Assembly (NCBI GenBank): GCA_026705105.1
Contig: JAPPBK010000230.1
Coordinates: 1 to 12,050 of the forward strand
Direction: 5' to 3'
Source of the DNA: Chloroflexota bacterium
GTDB taxonomy: Bacteria > Chloroflexota > Dehalococcoidia > Bin125
DNA length: 12,050 nt
Shown here: positions 6,521-12,050 of the stretch, piece by piece
Position numbering within the stretch: the first letter of the stretch is position 1
Layout of the letters: every line of letters starts with the position of its first letter
Position numbers and translations under genes: made by a program
Notes under the pieces: generated by a model
The model's input: the letters and a program-made list of their open reading frames with translations, nothing else
Told to the model about the DNA's origin: nothing
Database searches by the model: none

Positions 6521-7363
6521 CTAGTTGCCCGAGCCTGCTTGAGCGCGCAGAAACTCCGTCACCAACTCCGCCGTCCGTTCGGGATGCTGGATGTGGGGGA
6601 AGTGGCCGCAGTCGTCCCAGACGTGGACCTCGGCGTCGGCGAAGGTCTCCCTCTGGCGCTCGGCGTACCGCCAGCTGATGAACGGATCGTTGCGGCCGTA
6701 GATCACCAGCGCCGGGAGCTTGCGGGGCGACAGCGCCTGGCGCAGGATGTGTCCCTCGTCGAAGTCTGTGTTGCGATACAACTCCAGCGTGACCCGTCGC
6801 GTGTCGCGGTCGTCTTCGGTGATCAGCTCGTCCAGCCATTGCGGATGCAACCCGCGCGGGTTGCCCCAGCGCATGAACAGCTTGAAGGCGGGACGAGTCG
6901 TGATCAGCTGGAGGATCTCGCCGGCGTACTTTGTGCGCCAGATGTTCGCGACCAGGTTGCCGGGATAGTCCTCCAGCACGCCGCCGTCCAGCAGCATCAC
7001 CGAGAGGCACTTGTCCGGATTCATCGCCGCCCACATCAGGCCGGTCTGCGAGTGAAAGCTGTGCATCAGGAGGTGAACTCGCTTGAGCCCGAGTTCGTTC
7101 AGTGCGGGCGACAGCCAGGTCTGATAACCCTCGATCGAGTACGGAAAGTCCTTCGGCTTGTCGGCCCGACCGAATCCGGGAAGGTCAATCGCCACAGCCC
7201 GCATGATCTCGCTGATCGCCGGCATCACGAACTGAAAGTCTCGGCCCGAACCCGGAACTGAGTGCAGACAGACGACGGCTTCTTCGCTGTGGCCGTCCCC
7301 GAGTTCCGTAATCACTCCGGCAACGCCGTTGATCGTGAGCCGCGACTCCCTGAGCTCAGCCAT
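6521..7363 (-). CDS. Alpha/beta hydrolase
   Basis: The product is 280 residues with the alpha/beta hydrolase order of motifs. They are an oxyanion loop HSVPGSG (34-40, usually HG-x-PG), AIDLPGFGRADKP (58-70), the nucleophile elbow LLMHSFHS with Ser102, the acid Asp226 in IYGRNDPF, and His254 in CGHFPHIQHPE. The cap is about 130-205. Such proteins cleave esters, epoxides, haloalkanes or C-C bonds in the cytoplasm; the substrate here is unknown. The elbow MHSFH departs from the common GHSMG. The start is ATG 7363, overlapping the upstream zinc-ribbon gene by 8 bp (ATGGCTGA) with GAGGG about six bases before it. The frame extends to 7468, but that extra part lies within the upstream gene. The two genes form one transcription unit. 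Confidence 0.9.
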   Translation of the reverse strand: MAELRESRLTINGVAGVITELGDGHSEEAVVCLHSVPGSGRDFQFVMPAISEIMRAVAIDLPGFGRADKPKDFPYSIEGYQTWLSPALNELGLKRVHLLMHSFHSQTGLMWAAMNPDKCLSVMLLDGGVLEDYPGNLVANIWRTKYAGEILQLITTRPAFKLFMRWGNPRGLHPQWLDELITEDDRDTRRVTLELYRNTDFDEGHILRQALSPRKLPALVIYGRNDPFISWRYAERQRETFADAEVHVWDDCGHFPHIQHPERTAELVTEFLRAQAGSGN

Positions 7364-7904
7364 CGGGGGCCCTCGTCTGAGTCGGTTGGCCGGAGGCAGC
7401 CTGTGTCTGAGGTGCTCGTTCGCTGCCATTGGAGGTGGCAGGCGTCCCCTTCGCGATTGGCGCCACACACCACGGGCAAATCTGCCAGCTTGGGTCCAGG
7501 ACGCGCTCGCACGTCGCGCAAGAGGTGCGCAGCGGCAACGCGCAGCGCGGACAGGCGAGGTAGTCGGCGAGGATTTCGCAGCCGCAGCGCGGACAGGGCG
7601 TAGTCTGCTGTAGCTCGCGGGTCAACGCGGTCGACTCCAGCCGATGCTCCTCCGCCTCCTGCAGCGTCAGCGGCGGGCGCAGCACGCGGTAGACGACCAA
7701 TCCCGGAAAGTTGAAGATCAGCACGATCAGGGCGAAGACAATCTGCGCCATCGGCTCGGTCGTGCGCTGGTGGATATCGCGCGCCGTCCAGACGACCGCC
7801 GAGAGCCAGAGCACGACGAAGTAGGCGCCGACGACCAGCGCGAGTATCAGGCCGGTGTTCTCAGGTGAGCCCCCGGGCCAGGAGATGCCAACGCCATCGA
7901 GCAT
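7356..7904 (-). CDS. Two-span membrane protein with C-terminal zinc ribbons
   Basis: The product is 182 residues. Two hydrophobic spans, about 18-40 and 52-73, enclose a short loop. A cytoplasmic-looking helix follows (79-100, ending in RELQQTTPC). Next come paired Cys motifs CPRC (104-107), CPRC (118-121), CATC (129-132) and CPWC (143-146), which make two four-Cys zinc ribbons. The tail (150-182) is Pro/Gln/Thr-rich and disordered. The ATG at 7904 has AGAGG six bases upstream. Stop and start overlap with the hydrolase gene, so the two are co-translated, though no functional link is evident. It is probably a membrane-anchored zinc-ribbon protein of unknown role, possibly binding nucleic acid or protein. 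Confidence 0.8.
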   Translation of the reverse strand: MLDGVGISWPGGSPENTGLILALVVGAYFVVLWLSAVVWTARDIHQRTTEPMAQIVFALIVLIFNFPGLVVYRVLRPPLTLQEAEEHRLESTALTRELQQTTPCPRCGCEILADYLACPRCALPLRTSCATCERVLDPSWQICPWCVAPIAKGTPATSNGSERAPQTQAASGQPTQTRAPDG

Positions 7905-7916
7905 GAATCGCCTCTG

Positions 7917-7945
7917 TTGTCATCCCCCGCTCAGGCCACTATAGG
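7917..7945 (+). promoter_or_regulatory. Probable sigma-70 promoter of the pcrA gene
   Basis: TTGTCA (7917-7922, five of six to consensus) and TATAGG (7940-7945, four of six) are separated by exactly 17 bases. Transcription would begin near 7952. That leaves a leader of about 20 bases before ATG 7972, or about 8 before ATG 7960, and neither start has a visible Shine-Dalgarno sequence. Confidence 0.5.
7938..7943 (-). promoter_or_regulatory. Possible -10 box of the divergent zinc-ribbon gene
   Basis: Read on the - strand this is TATAGT, five of six to consensus, 33 bases before ATG 7904. It overlaps the -10 box of the + strand promoter through the palindrome CTATAG. No convincing -35 box is seen 16-18 bases upstream, so this call is weak. 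Confidence 0.3.
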
Positions 7946-7971
7946 CCGAATCCCGCACTATGCTCGCTGCA

Positions 7972-10230
7972 ATGAGCGATGTTTCCGCCCAACCCGCAGT
8001 CGTGATCGACCTGGACCATCTCAACGAAGCCCAACGGGCGGCGGTTACCCATCCGCACGGTCCCTTGCTTGTGATTGCCGGCCCGGGCTCGGGCAAGACC
8101 CGCGTGATCACGCACCGCATCGCCTGGCTGATCGAACAGGGCACGCCGCCCTGGCGAATTCTCGCGGTCACGTTCACAAACCGGGCAGCCCGGGAGATGC
8201 GGACCCGGTTGGAGTCGCTGATTGGTCCGGAGCAGAGCAACGACGTCTGGCTGGGCACCTTCCACCGCATCTGCGTGCGCATGCTGCGCTCGCAGGGCCA
8301 GGAGATCGGCGTACCGCGAAACTTCGTGATCTTCGACAGCGACGATCAGATGCAGGTCGTGCGCAATGCGCTCAAGGACCTCCAGGTGGATCCGAAGCAG
8401 TATCCGCCGCGCGCTCTGCTCAGCCGCATCTCTCGGGTCAAGTCGGAAGGCACGTCCGAGCAGGAGTTCGCCGCCTCAACCGGTTCCTACTTCGACGAGA
8501 TCGCCAGCCGGGTCTGGTCGCGCTACACGGCCCAACTGACCGAGGCGGCTGCGCTCGACTTCGACGACCTGCTGTTGAAGACGCTCGACCTCTTTGAGAA
8601 CGACTCGGTGCGGCGCAGCTATGAAGATCGCTTCGACCACGTCCTGGTCGACGAGTTCCAGGACACATCGACGACTCAGTACCAACTCGCTCGAGCCTGG
8701 TCGGCCGGCAACGGCAACCTGACTGTCGTCGGCGACCCCGACCAGTCGATCTACTCATGGCGGTCGGCCGACATTCGCAACCTGAACTACTTTGTCCGCG
8801 ACCACCGGGAAGCAACCGAGGTCCAACTTAACAACAACTACCGCTCGACGCAGCAGATCCTCGACGCGGCGAACGCCGTAATCGACCGGGCGGCCGACCG
8901 GATCAAGCGCCGCCTGGTGACCGACAACCATGACGGGCCGCTGCCGCGGTGGCACGAGGCCTATAGCGAGTCGGACGAAGCGGAGTACATCTCGAGCCAC
9001 GTCGAGCTCGGACTGCGCGACGGCTCGCTGCGTCCCGGCGATGCCGCCGTGCTCTATCGCACAAATGCACAGTCGCGCGCGATTGAAGAGTCGCTGGTCC
9101 AGCACGGGATTCCCTATCGGCTGGTCGGCGCGACCCGCTTCTACGACCGCAGAGAGGTGCGCGACCTGCTCGCCTATCTGCGCCTGGTACGCAATGCCGC
9201 CGACCCCGTGGCGTTCACACGGGTGGTCAACGTGCCGACCCGCGGGATCGGCGCAAAGACGCTCGACCTGCTCACCGACTGGTCGGCGGTCAACGCGCGA
9301 TCTGCGTTCCAGGCTGCCGCCACGGCTGCCGGCATCGACGCCGATGCACTTCGCGGATACGTCACGCCGCCGCAAGTGTCTCGCCGCGCCGCGGCGTCGC
9401 TGAAGGAGTTCGTCAAGCTGGTCGAAGATGCGCGAGAACAGGCATCGCGCGAGCCGCTCTCCGACGTGCTCAGGTCAATCCTGGTCAAGATCCGATACCG
9501 CGAGTGGTTGGTCAGGCAGTCCGATACCGAGACGGAAGCGGAAAGCCGTTGGGAGAACGTGCAGGAGCTGATCACGGTGACCGAGAACTACTCGGAGATC
9601 GCTCCGGGCGCAGCGTTGGACGCGTTCCTCGAGGATGTCGCGCTGGTCGCCGATGTCGACGATCTGCCCGACGGTCCGCCCGACGCCGTCACGTTGATCA
9701 CATTGCACCAGGCAAAGGGGCTGGAGTTCCCCGTCGTCTTCATGGTCGGCATGGAGGAGTACCTGCTGCCGCACCAGCTCTCGATGGACGATCCGAAGCA
9801 GCTCCAGGAAGAACGCCGGCTCTGTTATGTCGGAATGACTCGCGCGATGCGCGAGTTGCACCTGCTCCATGCCTTTCGCCGCGCCTACCAGGGACGCAGC
9901 GGACACAACCCGCCGTCACGCTTCCTCGCAGACATCCCCGAAGAACTGTTGCAGCGCCACCAACGACAGCAGGCGCGAGTCGGCAACGATGTCCGGCCCG
10001 CACGTAACCGCACCGTCCGCTGGGAAGACTTCGATTCGTTCGATCCCGAACCGCTCACAGCGCCTTCGATTGGTCTCAAAGAAGGCGACGAAGTCTCGCA
10101 CGAGATCTTTGGCCACGGCGTCGTGATTGCGCTGCGCACTATCGGACGCGATGCCGAGGTGACCGTGCGATTCGCCGACACAGGCGTCAAGCGCCTGCTG
10201 GCCTCAATGGCCAATCTCACGCGGGCGTAG
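7972..10230 (+). CDS. pcrA: ATP-dependent DNA helicase PcrA/UvrD (superfamily 1)
   Basis: The product is 752 residues, normal for PcrA, with all SF1A motifs in order. They are LNEAQRAAV (Q-motif region, 17-25), Walker A AGPGSGKT (Lys42), VDEFQDTS (Asp227, Glu228), GDPDQSIYSWRSAD, LNNNYRST, ITLHQAKGLEFPVVF and YVGMTRAMREL with the arginine finger Arg624. The last 55 residues (EGDEVSHEIFGHGVV to KRLLASMANL) form the Tudor-like tail typical of PcrA that contacts RNA polymerase. It unwinds DNA 3' to 5' in nucleotide excision repair and removal of recombinase filaments or stalled polymerase. The start is uncertain: ATG 7972 gives an ordinary MSDV N-terminus, while ATG 7960 adds four residues; neither has a ribosome binding site. 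Its end overlaps mazG by 14 bp. Confidence 0.97.
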   Translation: MSDVSAQPAVVIDLDHLNEAQRAAVTHPHGPLLVIAGPGSGKTRVITHRIAWLIEQGTPPWRILAVTFTNRAAREMRTRLESLIGPEQSNDVWLGTFHRICVRMLRSQGQEIGVPRNFVIFDSDDQMQVVRNALKDLQVDPKQYPPRALLSRISRVKSEGTSEQEFAASTGSYFDEIASRVWSRYTAQLTEAAALDFDDLLLKTLDLFENDSVRRSYEDRFDHVLVDEFQDTSTTQYQLARAWSAGNGNLTVVGDPDQSIYSWRSADIRNLNYFVRDHREATEVQLNNNYRSTQQILDAANAVIDRAADRIKRRLVTDNHDGPLPRWHEAYSESDEAEYISSHVELGLRDGSLRPGDAAVLYRTNAQSRAIEESLVQHGIPYRLVGATRFYDRREVRDLLAYLRLVRNAADPVAFTRVVNVPTRGIGAKTLDLLTDWSAVNARSAFQAAATAAGIDADALRGYVTPPQVSRRAAASLKEFVKLVEDAREQASREPLSDVLRSILVKIRYREWLVRQSDTETEAESRWENVQELITVTENYSEIAPGAALDAFLEDVALVADVDDLPDGPPDAVTLITLHQAKGLEFPVVFMVGMEEYLLPHQLSMDDPKQLQEERRLCYVGMTRAMRELHLLHAFRRAYQGRSGHNPPSRFLADIPEELLQRHQRQQARVGNDVRPARNRTVRWEDFDSFDPEPLTAPSIGLKEGDEVSHEIFGHGVVIALRTIGRDAEVTVRFADTGVKRLLASMANLTRA

Positions 10231-11143
10231 CGCGCTGTTCCTGCTCCCGCGTCCTGACGCCGCGCTCGAACGCACCCAGGGCGTCGCGCAGGGCGTCCTC
10301 CGCGGACACGTCCAGGTCACGGGCCTCCTGCACGAGATCGAGCAGCCGCCCTCCAAGCTCGGCGCTCGCGGCCGCATCTCGCACGAACCCGTTGCGTTCT
10401 GCACGGCCGAGGATCGACTGCGCCCGTGCCAGCGCCGGCAGCGTCCGCGGCACGCCGTCGAGCACCGACTCCCGCTGCGGTCGCTCTTGCGCCTTGAGCC
10501 GCTCCCAGGCGCCCTCGACCAGCTTCGGCGTGTCCGCCGTGCCTTCGCCGAAGACGTGCGGGTGCCGGCGCACGAGCTTGGCCCGGATGCCCTCCGACAC
10601 ATCGTCCAGCGTGAACTCCCCCGCCTGCTCCGCCAGCTTGGCGTGCAACACGACTTGCATCATCAGGTCGCCCAGTTCTTCGCACAACTCGGCCGGGTCA
10701 CCCGCGGCGATCGCCTCCAACACTTCGTACGTCTCCTCCAGCAGGTGCGGTCGCAGACTTTCGTGCGTCTGCGCGTTGTCCCAGGGGCAGCCATCGACCG
10801 GATCCCGAAGCCGATCCATCACGCCGCGCACGCCGTCGGGCGCCTGGCGGACATCGAACAACGGAATCGGCTCCAGCACAATCGCAACCGCGTCGGACGC
10901 CAAATCGTCCGGTATGACTGCCAGCGTGGCCTCGCGGACGCGGAACGTCGTGTCGATCACGCGCAGTGGATGTTCGCTCGGATAGTGACGCAGCGCGTCC
11001 GGCAGTTTCGAGCGATCGTCAATCAAGACCACCAGTCGGCCCGTCGTGATTGGCGGCTCGTCGGCTGTCGCCCGCGTGATGGTCAGCGTCGGTTCGCGCT
11101 CCAGACCGGCTGCGTCGATGATCTGGGACAGACTCACGGACAT
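10217..11143 (-). CDS. mazG: MazG-family nucleoside triphosphate pyrophosphohydrolase, shortened at both ends
   Basis: The product is 308 residues. The central MazG domain (about 105-225) is intact. GCPWDNAQTHESLRPHLLEE leads to the metal-binding EExxE (Glu136, Glu137, Glu140) and ExxD (Glu156, Asp159), which hydrolyse NTPs to NMP and PPi for pool cleaning. Residues 1-100 resemble the C-terminal half of the tetrapyrrole-methylase domain fused to MazG in YabN-like proteins (for example DALRHYPSEHPLRVID), without its SAM-binding first half. The second MazG domain is cut down: after RAERNGF (248-253) the sequence reaches AELGG within ten residues, losing the EExxE helix, and its ExxD reads ELGG. 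ATG 11143 is supported by GGAG seven bases upstream, so the short N-terminus is not a start error. It lies divergent to the TIGR01906 gene across 38 bp. Confidence 0.9.
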   Translation of the reverse strand: MSVSLSQIIDAAGLEREPTLTITRATADEPPITTGRLVVLIDDRSKLPDALRHYPSEHPLRVIDTTFRVREATLAVIPDDLASDAVAIVLEPIPLFDVRQAPDGVRGVMDRLRDPVDGCPWDNAQTHESLRPHLLEETYEVLEAIAAGDPAELCEELGDLMMQVVLHAKLAEQAGEFTLDDVSEGIRAKLVRRHPHVFGEGTADTPKLVEGAWERLKAQERPQRESVLDGVPRTLPALARAQSILGRAERNGFVRDAAASAELGGRLLDLVQEARDLDVSAEDALRDALGAFERGVRTREQEQRATPA

Positions 11144-11181
11144 TGGCGAACTCCGGCTGACGATACGCTCAGGCTTGACAT

Positions 11182-11925
11182 ATGAAGCCTATCGCCCGCA
11201 TCTCGCCGACCCGCCTGCTCGCCGCGCTGTCGCTCGTAGCGCTCGCGCTCGCGCTGTTCACGCTGCCGGTCGCGTTCACGGTTCGCTACGCCACGACCTC
11301 CGCCTCCTGGTGGGAGCGAGGCTTCGAGCGCTACGACGCCACCGGACGCACCGGGCTCCCCCAGCATGAAGTGCTCAGGATTGCGGAAGAGACGCGCGAC
11401 TATCTGACCAACAACGACGAACGCCTGGCGGTTGAGGTTGGCGGCGCGCCCTTCTACAGCGAGCGCGAAATCCTGCACATGATCGACGTCAAGCGCTTGC
11501 TGGCCCGCACCTTCGACGCCGGCTGGGCCGCACTCGGATTCATCGTCGCATTCATCACACTGACCGCGTGGCGGCGACGACGCGACGCGCCCTCCGCGCT
11601 GGCGCGGTCAACGCTCTCAGCCTGCGGAGTCGTCACGTTGCTGGTGGTGGTGCTGGGCGTCATCGGCATCGCCGGGTTCGACTCCGCGTTCCGACAGTTC
11701 CACCTGCTCTTCTTCACCAACGACCTCTGGCAACTCAGCTCCCGTGATGGCCTGATTCAACTCTTCCCGCAGCGATTCTTCTTCGACACGACCATGCTGA
11801 TCGGCGGCGTGACGCTGGCGTTCGTTGTTGCTGCCGGCGCGGGATCGGCGATCTACTTGCGGCGGCTGCGGCGGCTGCCGCGGTGCGATCGGCCCGACCG
11901 CAGTCAGGAGTCCGGAGCCTCGTAG
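11182..11925 (+). CDS. TIGR01906 (DUF1461) family integral membrane protein
   Basis: The product is 247 residues with four predicted spans, about 12-34, 113-130, 145-166 and 203-226. An extracytoplasmic loop of about 75 residues between the first two contains FYSEREILHMIDVK (91-104). The second loop has FHLLFFTNDLW (173-183) and LFPQRFF (194-200). These loop motifs are characteristic of the TIGR01906 family of Firmicutes and Chloroflexota, whose function is not established to my knowledge. The C-terminus is basic and polar. The start at ATG 11182 lacks a strong ribosome binding site. The gene is divergent from mazG and overlaps the end of the following - strand gene by 22 bp. Confidence 0.85.
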   Translation: MKPIARISPTRLLAALSLVALALALFTLPVAFTVRYATTSASWWERGFERYDATGRTGLPQHEVLRIAEETRDYLTNNDERLAVEVGGAPFYSEREILHMIDVKRLLARTFDAGWAALGFIVAFITLTAWRRRRDAPSALARSTLSACGVVTLLVVVLGVIGIAGFDSAFRQFHLLFFTNDLWQLSSRDGLIQLFPQRFFFDTTMLIGGVTLAFVVAAGAGSAIYLRRLRRLPRCDRPDRSQESGAS

Positions 11926-12050
11926 GCGCCCGCCTCGTACCAGCCGGCGGTGAACAGCAATCCACCGTGCCGCACGACCCAGGTGTGCTTCTGTTCCTGT
12001 TCGCCGCTTTCGGGATTGAGGAACACGTAGCTCACCCAACCGCGGTCTTC
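11904..12050 (-). CDS. Cache-domain protein, C-terminal end only
   Basis: An open frame enters from the right edge and stops at TGA (11906-11904), giving the last 48 residues. They begin EDRGWVSYVFLNPESGEQEQ, contain KHTWVVRHGGLLFTAGWYE and end APDS. The pattern G-W-V-x-Y then N-P then K-x-x-x-V-V then G-W-Y-E is the closing part of single Cache sensor domains, which bind small ligands outside the cell. There is no downstream membrane span or signalling domain, so the Cache domain is C-terminal, as in secreted or lipoprotein-type Cache proteins. The start and the rest of the gene lie outside the window. The last 22 bases overlap the end of the TIGR01906 gene. Confidence 0.6.
   Translation of the reverse strand, partial: EDRGWVSYVFLNPESGEQEQKHTWVVRHGGLLFTAGWYEAGAYEAPDS

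Noticed and set aside
11175..11180. Perfect TTGACA just before the TIGR01906 start
   Set aside because: It would place the -10 box inside the gene, where no suitable hexamer is found; probably chance.
1..12050. CRISPR arrays, tRNA or rRNA genes, insertion sequences, phage genes
   Set aside because: I found no regularly spaced repeats, no tRNA-like fold and no transposase or integrase motifs; the only direct repeat noted is the two-copy 23-bp unit.

Overview
The window is GC-rich bacterial chromosome with about eleven protein genes, no RNA gene, no CRISPR array and no mobile element that I can see. The gene set suggests a Chloroflexota bacterium, perhaps of the SAR202/Dehalococcoidia type. 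It has an LLM-class flavin monooxygenase, a CaiB/BaiF CoA-transferase, a thiolase-like/DUF35 pair, a PcrA helicase with a Tudor-like tail and a TIGR01906-type membrane protein. That placement rests on family content recalled from general knowledge, not on a phylogeny. Both end genes are cut by the window.

Left part (1-2145): the 3' two thirds or so of a luciferase-like flavin monooxygenase (+) meets, tail to tail across a strong hairpin, a BioD-like/DRTGG P-loop protein of unknown role (-). The leader of that gene carries two tandem 23-bp hairpin units. Beyond them lies a 76-residue single-span membrane protein (+).

Middle (2268-6440): three + strand genes probably work together on acyl-CoA substrates. 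They are an 826-residue tandem CaiB/BaiF CoA-transferase, a thiolase-superfamily 'lipid-transfer' protein without the nucleophilic cysteine, and a Zn-ribbon/OB-fold DUF35 protein whose start codon overlaps the thiolase stop codon by one base. The pair resembles the Ltp2/ChsH2-DUF35 retro-aldolase module of steroid side-chain degradation, although the real substrate cannot be read from the sequence. A convergent two-gene unit on the - strand follows: a two-span membrane protein with zinc ribbons, then an alpha/beta hydrolase overlapping it by 8 bp.

Right part (7972-12050): housekeeping genes. A complete PcrA/UvrD helicase (+) is driven from a promoter whose -10 box overlaps that of the divergent zinc-ribbon gene. 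It overlaps by 14 bp, tail to tail, a MazG-family pyrophosphohydrolase (-) that looks shortened in both its N-terminal and C-terminal domains. Then comes a TIGR01906 membrane protein (+), whose end overlaps by 22 bp the end of a Cache-domain protein (-) running off the window.

The most interesting points are the fused CoA-transferase with the catalytic Asp replaced by Ser in only one of its two domains, the eroded MazG, and the CoA-transferase/thiolase-like/DUF35 cluster. I see no clearly new system. No gene-free stretch exceeds about 190 bases.
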